From the NCBI GenBank assembly GCA_001599935.1, contig BCIJ01000004.1, forward strand, positions 229,307 to 293,306: a stretch of DNA of 64,000 nt, read 5' to 3'. The stretch's first letter is position 1; the number at the start of each line of letters is the position of its first letter. The translations under genes were made by a program, and so were the position numbers. Source of the stretch: Holtermannia corniformis (taxonomy: Eukaryota; Basidiomycota; Tremellomycetes; Holtermanniales). This document shows positions 32,620-43,841 of this stretch, piece by piece. Under the pieces are notes generated by a model. That model was given only the letters and a program-made list of their open reading frames with translations. It was not told the DNA's origin and did no database searches.

Positions 32620-32901
32620 ATGACGACTACTTTTACAAACGAATGGGTCGCCGAACAAGCAGGTTCGCTGGCCCGCCAGCTCCTGGATGACGTGGCTTCT
32701 ACCAGCAATCGTCGCGGGCATGCTGAAAAAAAGAATGAGATCTACAAGCAGCTTGATGATTTGTCGGAGGGTAACGAAAACGTGAAAAAGAGACTCAAGG
32801 CTGCCATGGCTGCCAAGGTCGCTGAGGGGTGGCTGACCCTTTTCAAGACTTCGGCGAGCGGATCCAACCAAGACTCGAACAACCCGGGTCAGAGCCAGTA
32901 A
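32620..32901 (+). CDS. Small helical orphan protein, family 2 member A
   Basis: A 93-aa product from an ATG at 32620 (MTTTFTNEWVAEQAGSLARQ). It is predicted largely alpha-helical: a first helix with EWVAEQAGSLARQLLDDV, a basic turn (NRRGHAEKKNEIYK), then QLDDLSEGNENVKKRLK and AAMAAKVAEGWLTLF. The tail is Ser/Asn-rich. Members B and C downstream on the same strand share the opening, the ARQL helix and the Y-x2-L-x2-L segment. There is no signal peptide and no known domain. Confidence 0.62.
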   Translation: MTTTFTNEWVAEQAGSLARQLLDDVASTSNRRGHAEKKNEIYKQLDDLSEGNENVKKRLKAAMAAKVAEGWLTLFKTSASGSNQDSNNPGQSQ

Positions 32902-33562
32902 GAAAACTATGGTCATCTTATCGGCAGCAGTGTGGATAGCGGGTGATGCAAGTAGCTGCCGTCATTGATCAGATACGGGTTCCAGCCTTGCCCAGACAGG
33001 TTCAAACATGTCGTAAGCCCACGTCGTCAGCTCAAAAACTACTCTACCATGTCCGCTGAGGGATCTCAAAGCCCCCAGTAGCCGAGATTCCCGGGTTGTT
33101 GCAGCTCAGTCGGGTCTGCTGCATGTTTAACCCTTCGATTAACCAACTTACGATACAGCGCGACCGAACGTTGCGAAGAACGCCAGGCAGCTGGCATTGC
33201 AAGAGACGCCTCACCGTGCCCTCGCAGACCTCGGCTGTCTTCGATTCTGACAAGGGTGATGTTTAACTTTTGAGATGAGATCGACGCTTCTAGCTATACA
33301 GCCGTCTCACTTCCTTTCGAAAAGGTGAAGCGCGATCATCTCGATTCCCGAGAGAGAAGACAATCACACGTGGAACTTTGGCCGTCCATGCGTCTGTCGA
33401 GGGGGCAACACCTCTGCAGGGTTTTGTACTAATCCCCTGGCTCTCGCCAACTGATTGAAGGCGAGCGCTCACAATGGAATGTCCCTGTTATATAAGCTCG
33501 GTTAGAGGTCCATGACATCAGAACACACAGTCAGCACGGAGACATCTTCTGAGCAACACGTC
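32902..33562. other. Spacer between family 2 members A and B
   Basis: 660 bp with no recognised gene. TATAAG stands at 33491-33496 in front of member B. Confidence 0.35.
33491..33496 (+). promoter_or_regulatory. TATA box of small gene at 33563
   Basis: TATAAG begins 72 bp before the preferred ATG at 33563. It is only 21 bp before the in-frame ATG at 33512, which argues for the inner start. Confidence 0.45.
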
Positions 33563-33838
33563 ATGACAACACACAGCACCCAGTGGCTGACGAAAACAGC
33601 GGAGGATATCGCCCGCCAGCTCAAGGTGATTACTGACCAGAAACTCAACTCTAGTGAAAGAGAGACGGCGTTCGCAACGGTGTACGAGCCGCTCAGAAGC
33701 TTGACCAAGGCTGAGGAGGACCAAGTCCTGAGACTTGTGACACTCCAAATAGAAGGCACGGAGCGAAAGGCAAGCAGTAGCTCGGTCACTTCTCATCCAT
33801 GGTGGGTAAGAAAACGAAAGGGGGGTAGGCCGAGGTAG
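33563..33838 (+). CDS. Small helical orphan protein, family 2 member B
   Basis: A 91-aa product if translation starts at 33563 (MTTHSTQWLTKTAEDIARQL), which aligns directly with MTTTFTNEWVAEQAGSLARQ of member A. Starting at the in-frame ATG at 33512 would add 17 residues. The second helix (TVYEPLRSLTKAEEDQVLRL) matches the Y-x2-L region of A and C. The tail is Ser-rich and ends in a basic RKRKGGRPR stretch that could serve nuclear targeting. No known domain. Confidence 0.6.
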   Translation: MTTHSTQWLTKTAEDIARQLKVITDQKLNSSERETAFATVYEPLRSLTKAEEDQVLRLVTLQIEGTERKASSSSVTSHPWWVRKRKGGRPR

Positions 33839-34381
33839 CGTCCTAACGAAGCGCATAAAAAGTTGCGCTGCGCCTCGATGCAGTCTTGGATGCACTCTTG
33901 CGCGTTTCCACTGTGGCCCGGACAGCGTCTTCAGCAAGTCGTAGTGAAGCTCAAATCCCAAGGGCCGCCCGTCGTCTCGCCGCCCGCACCGCTTCCAGAG
34001 CAGCGCGTCATCTTATGTAAAGTGAGCTCGATGATGCGCAGCCAGCTTCCTAAACTATATAGGTGACTGCTTCGGCTTTCTCCTGACGGCCAGCCGTGCG
34101 ACTGGCAAGACGGCGCCGACGAGATTGCCTGCGCCGCCCGTGAGTACCAAAGGCCTTTTCATCTCCACGGATCCTGTAAATTGCTCAATATTGCGCTTCA
34201 CCGATAAATTGCAATTATGTAGATAGCAGCGCCATCCGTCTCGGCACTTCACCCCCAGCAGGAGTCAATACAACGGAGGGCGCTCGTCGCCGCCAGCGGG
34301 GATCACAATGGAAGCTTTGTGCGCAAATCACTGATGTACGTTGAAAGGCCAAATTCCCATCATAGACCAACTGTTGGCGCC
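33839..34381. other. Spacer between family 2 members B and C
   Basis: No gene is recognised in these 540 bp, and no clear TATA box precedes member C. Confidence 0.3.
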
Positions 34382-34621
34382 ATGTCTGAAGGTGATAGCA
34401 CTTTGAACCCACTTGCAAGCAGTGCTGCTGATCTGATGATCGGTGTCATAGATCTACCCGAAGGTTCTGACGTGAAGTTGGCTGTCTTTCAACAGGCGTA
34501 CAATAGCCTGTCCTCGCTACCGAAGACGGAGCGCGACGCGACTTGGTCGCAAGCCACGCAGACGGTCACTGCTTCTGGGAGCACTGCTAGCTCGTACAGG
34601 ATGTCTCTAGGCAAATCATAG
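34382..34621 (+). CDS. Small helical orphan protein, family 2 member C
   Basis: A 79-aa product from an ATG at 34382 (MSEGDSTLNPLASSAADLMI). It follows the same plan: a short polar start, a first helix with SSAADLMIGVIDL, then VFQQAYNSLSSLPKTERDA corresponding to the Y-x2-L-x2-L-x3-E region of A and B, and a Ser/Thr-rich tail. Similarity is weaker than between A and B, and some of it may be chance. Same strand, size and order support a tandem duplicate. Confidence 0.5.
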   Translation: MSEGDSTLNPLASSAADLMIGVIDLPEGSDVKLAVFQQAYNSLSSLPKTERDATWSQATQTVTASGSTASSYRMSLGKS

Positions 34622-34858
34622 ATATGGAGCCTTGGTTTAGCCAGCCTTCCTGACCATGAACAAAGGGGAGCTCATCGACCGCCCCGTGTCTCAACGTTGA
34701 TCTGATGCGAAGGGAGAAGCCTGTCGTCCAAACGACACAGCAGTTCGGAGGCGTCACAGTCGCCCGTGAAGGCGAATCGTACAGGGTGCGGGGTATGGTA
34801 CATCCCAGTACGACCCAGCAATACAACAAGGCGCCCTCCTCTCCCGCACGTGCAGAGC

Positions 34859-35481
34859 TCACCAGTCCTCCCTCATCCACCGTCGCGCCTCCACGACGCG
34901 CTCCACGACGTCTTTATTGTCACCGGTCGAGCCCGAGCTGTACATTTTCCAGAACACCCAGAGCACGACGATCGCGAGAACCATGTATGCGATGGTACGG
35001 TACTGTCGAACAGTCGAGGATGCGGCTATTGAGCGCGAGTGATGGCGAGTGGTAGAGAAGAGCGAGTTGGCGAAGGAGGAAAAAGTGTTGGTCTGCCGGG
35101 GAGCGAGATCAGCGTGCAGAAGGTTCATGATGAGGTGAACGCACGGTTCGATCGAGCTGAAAACGTCAGGTCTGCTACAAGAGAGTATTGGAGCTACTCA
35201 CTTGATCATTCTGCCGGTTCGCATCGTCCAGAATGTCCATTGTCACCTGCACCGCGTTAGCCTCCCTACCGAGATCAATCGGGCAATGAGTTCCAAGATT
35301 GCCTGTAGGAACTTTGCCGCCAGAAACCAAAGAGACGTACCCCTCGCAAGGCCTTGATCTTGCCATGTAGTCCGTTAAGCTGCTCATCATTCTGCGACTC
35401 CAACGTCGAGTCCGTCACGCTGTACAGCCGTCAGTGCTCACAAGCTAGAGGACCCAGCAGTTTGGATACGCACCTCGGCAT
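34859..35481 (-). CDS. SFT1: Qc-SNARE, SFT1/BET1-like
   Basis: The tiny first exon encodes MPS at ATG 35481. The second gives VTDSTLESQNDEQLNGLHGK and IKALRG, then VTMDILDDANRQNDQ, LDRT and, after a GTGCGT intron, TNTFSSFANSLFSTTRHHSR. These form the SNARE motif; the zero-layer glutamine falls in RQNDQ. QYRTIAYMVLAIVVLWVFW is the C-terminal membrane anchor. The V-T-x-DI and NTFSS-x-NSL blocks fit Sft1/BET1L better than Bet1. Such proteins act in retrograde fusion within the Golgi. A tail of about 25 residues after the anchor is unusual for this family and could be an intron misread. Confidence 0.8.
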
Positions 35482-35744
35482 TGAGGGCGACAATCAAAAG
35501 GTAGTACGCTTGCTGCTCCTTCTTGGCTTGCAGATCTCTGGTCAGCTGCCTGGGTTTCACCGAACAATAGCTGAACTGGAGCGGTGGCCAACGCGATGCT
35601 CAAACACTCGTGACGGCGCGTTACGGCATCAGCAATCGCACATGCATCTCACGTCTCATCCCCAAAATCACATCATTGAACGCCCTTTCGTATCGCATCT
35701 CACATCTAGACCTGGCCATATCCAACTCCAACAGCAGGCCCGCT

Positions 35745-38027
35745 TCACTGCGAGGCAGTAGCGGCGGCACCTGCCCGCGGCACGACGGTGTAGCTGATTT
35801 CGCGGGACGGGTCCATAAAGTACCTGATCGTCTCGAGCGTGACGGCTTTGCGACGCTGCGGGGCGTCAGTAATGTGGTAGGGAGTGGCTGTACAAACCTC
35901 TTGGAAGGTGGCAACCTCCTTCTGCAGCAGCTCGATACACATCTCCTTCAGCTCGCCCGTGCTGAGTGTGCCGGCGCGGTAGTCCTGCTCAGCGTCAGCT
36001 GGTCCACACTCTCGTCAAGCACGTCACTGACCTTTGCAATCGTGGCCATGCGCTCATCGTCGTCCTCGAAGAAGCTCATGTACTGGTACGCGACGTCGAC
36101 GTCAACGTTGCCACCATACTTGCGGTGGTTCTCTTGGCTGTCGCCACCGCCCGAGAATGCATGCTTCTTGATCTTGTTCTTGATCTGTGCAGCCGTGTCC
36201 GTCATGAAGATGGCCGTGTTCTCGGCCGAGGCCGACATCTTGGTACCGGAACCCTGCAGCGCGGGGAAGAACTTGGCGTGCAGCAGGGATGGTTTAGGGT
36301 ACTTGAGCCTTGACGCAGCGTCGCGAGCGAGCAGGAACTGCGCGGTCAGTCATAGACTCTGAACGGCCCAGGCAGCTTACGTAGGGGTCCTGATCGATGG
36401 CACAAGGGATCAAGCACGGGATATCGCTGCGGCTGCCAAAGATTTGCGGGAACGAGTTGGAAAACGAAGGGGCCGACTGGATGGCGGCAAAGTGGAACAT
36501 GCCGACGTTGTCGCTGCATGGTATCAGCTCACTCTGCCAAGTACACGATCACGCGGTAAGAATCCCGCCCAGACAGAGACGCGGAAATCAAACAGTGATC
36601 CGTTTGAAAGATTGCCCTCTAGTCTGGCCGGAGAACCGATCAACCGGACAAGTACTCACGAATCGGAGAAGCCAAACACGTTTCGGCTCTGGCTCAGCGT
36701 GATCGTCTTTGCAATCTTGACCACGTTCTTGTAGAAAGCCCCACTGCGAGCACACGTCAGCAAGTATATCTGTTGGTACGTGTAACAAGATTCGTCTGCT
36801 CCCATCATGCCGCGCATCGTGACCAATGCCATAGCGCGAAAACGCTAAGCACAAGCACTGTAGCCAAGCAGCTGACTACGAGAACCTTTGAATGCAAGAG
36901 AGCACGTACCCCATGTAATCGAGGTCAGAGAAAATGAAGGTCTTCTCCGGCTTGAAGCCACAAGCGATAATGTCGGCAATGTTCGACAGACCATATTCGT
37001 AGTTCTTCTCGAGGGCGACTTGCTTGCGCGAGTCGCGCTGGAGGAGGTATTTCTCGTCGTCTGCGGCGTGTTAGCCACTGGGTTGCGAATTGGAACAGGG
37101 TGGTGCACAAATGGAAAGAACGGCTGCAGAGTGTCCAGCAACCTCCCCCTGTTTGTCTACACCACCTAGGTGGGAACGTGCCGATCAGGTAGCAAACATG
37201 TTTGGTCCCAGAACGCATCTGTCGCCGTACTGAATCCGCGGAGACTCACCCGTAATCTGGATCACGAGCGGGACATCAAACACATCCTGCAACCACCTAT
37301 CGAGTCCATCAGTTATTCCCTTCCCTTACTCCCCCGACCACTCACGCAGTGAACCTAAACGGAACCTGGTGACCCATGTGCATCGAGTCACTGCTCGGAC
37401 CCCGGCCTGTATACAGGTAGAACGGCTTGCCCTGTTCATAGCGTGTCAAGATGGTGTCGAATTGACGGTGCGAGAAGAAGGTGCCGCGGCGGAGCAAGAT
37501 GTGCGGCTTGCGGCCCGTCAGGCGCTCGAATCTCTCGAGCAGTTCCGGGGTGATGTACGTGCCACCGAATTGCTTGATCAGCTTGTCGTAGTCGCTATGG
37601 GTGGGGTCGGTTAGCATGTGCGGCTGCAGACAGAAGTGGGGAAGAGCAACCGGCTATTGGCGGCAGAACAGCCAACGTTGAATAGCTCGACGAATTGGTT
37701 TGCGGCCGTTTCAGTAAAGACAGATGACGGCGGGCCCGATCAAGTCTTCTGAACGACAGCTATCGAAGCATGACACTTGAGTACGCTTGGATAGCGTGAT
37801 ACGGCTGCACTTCCCACATCAACAAGCAAACCAACTCACATGCCAGCTGCCTTGCCATCAGCGTCCACAGCTCCCTGGACATCAAACGGCGTCACAACCT
37901 GCTCGGTGCCAGCCTTGGCTGTCAATTCGGGCACTTGTGCGACTGGCTGAGGTTTGGACGGTGGGGCTTCGGGGATCGTGGGGGGTACCGAGGAGATGCT
38001 CCTGTTCGGATGGGTGCTATCAGCCAT
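35745..38027 (-). CDS. WRS1: Cytosolic tryptophanyl-tRNA synthetase
   Basis: The ATG at 38027 ([20 protein letters not shown]) opens a eukaryotic N-terminal extension. The class I synthetase core follows across about ten introns: [38 protein letters not shown] (HMGH is the HIGH signature), [72 protein letters not shown], then [16 protein letters not shown] with the KMSAS signature. The anticodon-side region [20 protein letters not shown] follows, ending [13 protein letters not shown] at 35745. The enzyme charges tRNA-Trp. All catalytic signatures are intact. Confidence 0.96.
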
Positions 38028-38202
38028 TGTTACGACGATATGAAGTGTGTGGGGTGATGTTGCGGACGGGGAAGACGGGCCAAGGTCTAAAGTAGGCTTC
38101 AGAAGGGAGGGATTGACTCGAAAGTTGAATGGAGTGAGTTTGGGCGTGTTGGACCATACGAGAGGATGATGTGCAACAGGCAGCATACTGAACCAGCACG
38201 AC

Positions 38203-38679
38203 TCACGCAGCCTTCTTGTGACGTGAAGTGAGGTCGATCGACCCCCTCCTGACGGCCTCTGGAACGTCCTGGCCCTCGCCGAGCTGGACCTTGTCCCAGT
38301 CCTCGGCGCTGACGCCCTTCTTGCCACCAGCTTGCTGCGTGACCTCGTCCGGTCCAAAGATCCGTTCTGGCTGCGGCAACGCCATCTTGCTCAACCGCTC
38401 GCTCATCTCTTCCGACACGCTCTCCCGGCGGCGATTCTGCCTCGCCGCCTGCAGAGCCTCGGGTTCCGGCAAGTTCAAGTGCGAGAGCTGTTCGGTGATC
38501 GTCTCGGGGTTACTGGGCTGTCGCTTGTGGCCTGCAGTAGCAGGCTTGGTGGGCGTGAGCGAAGCGAGAGCAGAGGGAGCCGGCAAGTCGAGTTTGGAGA
38601 ACTCGTCGGCGAGCGTTCCGGGCGTCTTTTGACCCGACGCGAGAGCTTCCCAGCCCTGTTTCTGGGGAGTGAGGGACAT
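38203..38679 (-). CDS. Hypothetical protein with repeated L-x-L-P motif
   Basis: The ATG is at 38679 (MSLTPQKQGWEALASGQKTP). The product is about 158 aa, polar and disordered-looking. A motif of the type S-K/H-L/M-x-LP-x-P is repeated three times: FSKLDLPAPSALA, LSHLNLPEPEALQ and LSKMALPQPERIF, spaced about 45 residues apart. It ends RHKKAA at the TGA at 38203. That stop overlaps a GTGAGT, so a small further exon is possible. The repeats suggest a multivalent docking protein. No known domain is recognised. Confidence 0.6.
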   Translation of the reverse strand: MSLTPQKQGWEALASGQKTPGTLADEFSKLDLPAPSALASLTPTKPATAGHKRQPSNPETITEQLSHLNLPEPEALQAARQNRRRESVSEEMSERLSKMALPQPERIFGPDEVTQQAGGKKGVSAEDWDKVQLGEGQDVPEAVRRGSIDLTSRHKKAA

Positions 38680-38863
38680 GATCAAGCTCTTGAGTGGTAT
38701 CGAGTGAGCTGCGAGGGTGTTGAGAGGAGAATGCGGTGGAGACCAAGTCGAGAGTCGCGGCGAGAGTGCGTGCCTGAGCTTCGACCATCCACCATCCATC
38801 GACGACAACGGTCTATAGGCCACAGCAATCTAGGCCAGGCAGCTGCTCACTTGGACACTCATC

Positions 38864-39811
38864 ATGTTCACTTCAGAGCTCGCACACGCCCGCAGGCTCG
38901 GCGTCAGAGGCGTACGTCCCACCCCCTTTCACTTCATGCTGCACGCATCTCGTACTCACACCCCGCTAGGTCCTCCTGCAGCTGCTCAACTTTGCAACAG
39001 TGCTCAGCTCGGGTCTCATGATGTGGAAAGCACTCTGCCTCGTCAGCAACTCGGAGTCACCCATCGTCGTCGTCCTCTCGTTCGTGCACCCCTTTGTCCC
39101 AGTCCGGTGCAAGGCTGATCGATGCAGTGGATCAATGGAGCCCGCTTTCTATCGTGGAGATATCTTGTTCTTGACCAACCCGACAGACGTCCCGTACGCT
39201 GTTGGCGATATCACCGTGTACAAAGTGTGCGTGCGGCTCTCACCGAGATCCACATGCCATCCATGCGTGGCAGCCGTTGTTACGCGAGCTGACACCTGGC
39301 AGGCCTGGGGGAGACATACCGATCGTTCATCGAGTGATAGAGTCGCATCAAACGTCAGTCTCCCGTATCCCCCTTCAGACCGAGGTCCCACACGTCGACG
39401 ACGTTTGAGGGCATTCTTGGCTGGGGGTGATTGGCACCGAGACTGACGCAGTTGCAGCAACACGACCCAGCTCCTGCTTACCAAAGGCGACAATAACCCC
39501 GGAAACGACGTCCAGCTCTACGCTGGGATGAAATGGCTTGAACGCCGGCACGTCATTGGCAAAGTCAGAGGGTACGTTCGACCGCTACTCCAGCTGTGTG
39601 CCCTGCTGATGTTAGCGCTTAGGTTCCTGCCACACATCGGCTATGTCACAATCGCAATGGTCAGTCTTGTCATTGGGTCACACACCAGCTCAGGATGCTG
39701 TGTCCGGTACATTGTGCGATTGGCTGACGAGGTGCGCAGAACGACTTTCCGCAGCTCAAATACGCTTTGTTGGGTGTCCTGGGGCTGTTCTTGCTGACGA
39801 GCAAGGAGTGA
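38864..39811 (+). CDS. SEC11: Signal peptidase complex catalytic subunit Sec11
   Basis: The ATG at 38864 ([16 protein letters not shown]) precedes [19 protein letters not shown], the N-terminal signal anchor, then the catalytic serine block [32 protein letters not shown], the histidine block [11 protein letters not shown] and the aspartate region [30 protein letters not shown]. The C-terminal helix [20 protein letters not shown] and [14 protein letters not shown] ends at 39811. Four or five short introns are needed. It cleaves signal peptides in the ER membrane. Ser, His and Asp are all present. Confidence 0.94.
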
Positions 39812-39968
39812 TGTATTCAAGTACTACTTTCCGCTTTCAGAGTACTCCCTGTTAACTGGGAGTCTTTGCAGAGGACTGATCAACAGCTTGCGCTCTTCTG
39901 ATGACTTCGGCAGGAGTTGATCGCCTCATCGCCACCCGACCGGGTGCCACACTGCTCTGCACGGCCTG

Positions 39969-40296
39969 GTGCTGCTCTGTTCGAGCTTGTTCTCTTCACC
40001 ATCAACCACGACGAGCAAGACAATCACGACCGCCGCGAAGCAGGTATACAACACAAGCGAGCTGCTCTTCATGATCTGCTCCCACTCGGATCAGCCGACG
40101 GTTCTCAGCGTCATGCTGTCGTCGTCAAGAGGACTGCCCGCGGGTATCAAGGCGTACTACATGGCGTGCTACAGCTGGGTACCTGAACGCCTCTGGAAGG
40201 CCAAGTGTCCACCCGTGCGTCCGTTTTGCTTCTGAAGTCAACTAACGACAGGCGTCGCTCAATATTGCGAGGCAGTCGAAGACCTCATTGCGCTGA
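39969..40296 (+). pseudogene. Decayed F-box-like gene fragment
   Basis: The fragment encodes KQVYNTSELLFMICSHS, LSVMLSSSRGLPAGIKAYY and ERLWKAKCPP. This is the N-terminal exon of the F-box-like family seen intact at 44771, where the matching text is KLFNNTELLFLVCTYLP and RLWERGCPP. The frame is entered by a GTG; no ATG fits. After a short intron-like gap, a second-exon relic (VAQYCEAVEDLIAL, from 40251) matches YCDAVKNLTLP of the intact copy but lies in a shifted frame. Everything downstream is missing. I read it as a truncated, frameshifted paralogue. Confidence 0.7.
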
Positions 40297-41041
40297 TCTG
40301 CTTTAGTCTGTGCACTTGGACATCTTCACCAAGTCCTCAATACCGATTCAGAATGTTTAGCTGTGCATTTTGATAGGAAGTCATGCAGGTGAACCTAGTT
40401 GTGACCAACGGCGTTCGTTGCTACCCGGCCTGGAGGCCACATTCAGACTGCACGGCCTTGATGACGCCCATGGGGTGGAAGTGCGGGTGAAGAAATGAGG
40501 TGGCAAGCGCGCTCAGATATGAGCAGTTGCCCAAGTGGCTAGTGTTCCGGCCGAGGGCTGCTTGTTGAGACGCTGTCGCTGTCTACCCGATCTAAGCTAT
40601 GGATGTGTGTAATGTACACGGGCAAAGTTCACTTGATAGGCGGACCTTTCAAGTCGCTACTTGAGTTCTGGTTCGTAAAGCAGTCTAGATACGAATTTAA
40701 AGCCTTTCGTACGGTCGTTCGATTCGGGTCGCTCGCATTAAACATGCTCGGTGTTCGAAGTTACCGCCGCCGAGTTGCGAGTTGTACAGACAATAAAGCG
40801 GTCAACCAACTCGCCGAGCTTGCGAGGCTCTCAAGAGGCCGGTTAGGGTTTCTCTGTTTGCGGAGGGTGCGTGTGCGCGCTGTGTCAACGAGCAAGTTCG
40901 GCTGTCTGACGATTTAGATGGCGGTCTGATCAAAGATGGCGCGAGTAGCGACTGAAGTGATCCCCAAGTATATATGCATTACAATCCAAAAGATGTCGTG
41001 TCGATGCAAGCGGTACAGATGTTTTGTGTGATGATCTATCT
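40297..41041. other. AT-richer region without a gene
   Basis: 745 bp downstream of the decayed F-box-like copy. One open frame of 104 codons lacks any recognisable feature. Most likely it is degenerate remainder of the paralogue or plain intergenic DNA. Confidence 0.35.
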
Positions 41042-43598
41042 CTACTCTCCGTTGCGGCTGACAGCATGGAGCGCGTCAGCCAAGTCAAAGTGGAACTGTG
41101 ATGGGGTCAGTCTCATTGCAAAATGTACTCGCAAACAACTCACGAATGGTGTTGAGCGGTCCAAAAGAGGCAACGAGCTGTTCGTCTCGATCGACCGGAT
41201 GCTGCGGCCACCCTCGCCTTCGGTCGGGTCTGGGCCGTCTTTGTAGGATGAGGGGGTAGGTGATTCGACGTCTTTTTCGTAGTGCGCAGGGCGGGATTGG
41301 GATTGCGCGCGCTCGAGGTCCTGGCGACGCTGGTCGGCAGCTGACAGGGCGTTATCGGCCGGTACGACTGGTGCGACTTCGATGCCAGTGGCGTGACGAG
41401 CTGAAGGAAGATCAGCGTGGTTCTGCAGCAGAGTTGCAGGCACTCACGAGCACCCTGACCGAAACCGCCAGCGATGAGCGCACGACGAACCCAAGGCGAG
41501 AGGATACCAGAAAAGTGGAATTCGACGGGCGCATCGGCCCATTTCTCGACCTCCTTGCGCGTGTCGATCAAGTTTTGCACACCGGTAGTGTCTAGGTTGG
41601 CGACGGCGGCAAAGTCGAGCACGACAGCACGCAACAAAGGTTTGCTCTTCTCAGCCTCGTATTCCTCCTTGGCATGGCCACGACGAGGTCCGGGGTCGTT
41701 CCATGGGCGATCACCGAGCGGAATGTTGGTGTAGTCCTTGCCGCGGCGCGTCTTGGCCTTGACGTGGTCTACGATGGTCGAGTTGATGAGCGAAGCGTTG
41801 GGGTAGAGGAAGGACTCTTCGAAGCGGTAGATGATGACGCCGTCAGGAGGGCTCTCGACCTTGATCTCGCGGTTGGTGACACCACCGTCGCCGCACAGAG
41901 GAACGTAGACGTCACGAGTGGGGCCCGTCTCGTTGTCCTCGGGCCTGATGCGGACACGGCCGAGGAAATGGCCGCGGGGGCGAGCGAGGCGGAAGAGCAA
42001 AAGGACGACCGAGGCAGCGAGCGAAGTGTAGATACCGTTCTCGATCGTGGAGAAGATGGAGACGAAGACGGCAGCGAGGAAGATGATAAACTCAAGGGGC
42101 GAGACGCGCCAGAATGCGTATGATTGCGGCAACGACGCGACGAGGTCAGCGACGGCGTGGATGATCAAGGCTGAGAGGGCAGCGTTGGGAATGACTGCGA
42201 ATTATGAGCGACTGCCAGGCGATGGACTGGAGCGACTCACAGTAGAAGGCCTCGGTCAAGGCGTAGAGCGCGATCAAGACGACGATACCGGTCGGGATAC
42301 CAGCCGCTGGCGTGCGCACGCCCGACTTGGACTTGAGCGCCGAGCGCGAGAACGAGCCAGTGGACGGGTAAGCGTTGAAGAGCGTGCCGAGCGTGTTGTT
42401 GACGCCGATAGCGATCAACTCTTGGTTCGGGTTGATCTTGTAGCCGTTCAACCGACCAAACGACTTTGCGATCGAAATGTGCTCAAGCAAGAGGATGATG
42501 GTTGCGACGGGCAGCTTGGAGCCGAGCAAGCTGACGAGCTTGCTGTCGATGTTTGGCCGGCCGACGTGTTGAAGACCGCGCGGGACGGTGCCGAGGATGA
42601 AGATGGGCAGCTTCTTTGGGTTCTTGCCGTGCACGACGCGCCAGGCGGCGATGGTGAAGACGATGATGATGAACGCGTGGCGCAAGCACGAGAGGAAGAA
42701 GGCGGGCCGGCGAAAGCGCGGGTACCGGTTCCCGGCCCATTCGAGTCCCCACTTGATAGCGTAGAGACCGACCAAGGCGGGGATGCCGAACGCAGCGTCG
42801 AGCTTGGCGTGCTTGAGGTTCTTGAGCGTGTTGATGATGACGAGGTATGTGGCGGCCTTGGTGTCGAACAGCTTGTGGATACCAAAGAGACCTGGCACCT
42901 GGCCGGCGGCGATCGAAATGGCAGAGCCCGTCATGAAACCGGACACGGCGGGTTGAGGGATAAACTCGACGAGCCAACCGAGGCGCAAGAGTCCGATACC
43001 AAGCACGATGAAACCACAGATGAAGGCCAAGGTTGTGGCGATCTGCGGAGCAGAGTATTGCGCGCCATCGGCAAGAGACTGGATGTGCGTGATGATGTGG
43101 CCAGTTTCGAGAGACATGACGGCGACGGGGCCGATCGAGACATCCTTGGAGGTGGCAAAGAAGGCGTACGTGAGCACACCGATGAAGGACGAGTACAGGC
43201 CGTATTCAATTGGCAGGTTGGCTAGCTTGGCGTATGAGAGCGATTGGGGGACGAGAACCATGCCGACGGTGATGCCACTAAAAAAAAATCAGCTTTTCAG
43301 AGTAAGAAAAAACAAGCGCAACGTACGCGACCAAGTCGCCGAGCAGCCAAGTGAGGTTGTAGCGCGGCGCCCATTGGAGGAAAGGGAAGAGCGACTTGAC
43401 ATAGTTGATGACCTGGGCCAAGTCAGCGTTGCTCTTACGAAATGATCAAGGACCACTCACGCCCTCGCGAATGTCATCACTCGAAGTGCCGAGGTAGTCG
43501 ACCGTGTGGATGGTCTCGGGCTGGTTGGGTGGGGTGCCGACGGCCGTGTCAAACAGCTTTTTTGCGCTTGAGCGCTCGTCTGGCTGAGGCGGCGCCAT
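41042..43598 (-). CDS. Sulfate permease (SLC26/SulP family)
   Basis: The ATG at 43598 (MAPPQPDERSSAKKLFDTAV) leads across two introns to the family signature: YNLTWLLGDLVAGITVGMVL, VPQSLSYAKLANLPIEYGLY and SSFIGVLTYAFFATSKDVSI. About twelve membrane helices follow (AVSGFMTGSAISIAAGQVPG; LLEHISIAKSFGRLNGY; NTLGTLFNAYPSTGSFSRSA). A cytosolic STAS domain near the C-terminus has AVVLDFAAVANLDTTGVQNL and FHFSGILSPWVRRALIAGGF. An intron near 41398-41448 and a last one at about 41095-41143 join FHFDLADALHAVSRNGE to the stop at 41042. Length of about 790 aa is usual for fungal SUL1/SUL2. It imports sulfate at the plasma membrane for cysteine and methionine synthesis. Confidence 0.94.
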
Positions 43599-43841
43599 GT
43601 TGCTGCCACTTGGTGATTCGGAGGGTTTCAATCTGGGTTTGGGAAGAGGGAGCCCAGCAACGATTCCGAACGCGACTCTTGTAGTCTGATCTCCAAATAA
43701 CGCACCAGCACGTCTTCACTTTCGCTCGTCGTACGCTGGACCTGGGCCTGGCTGCAGCAAGTGAGGAGTGATGGTGCGATCGGCCTGATTCCAGATGAAC
43801 GCCGCCAGCCTGCGGTGAATCGCTGACGAAAAGATGCATTG

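Noticed and set aside
42047..43225. 392-codon frame antisense to the sulfate permease
   Set aside because: Composition is Asp/Glu/Arg-rich without any domain. The minus strand has the complete permease.
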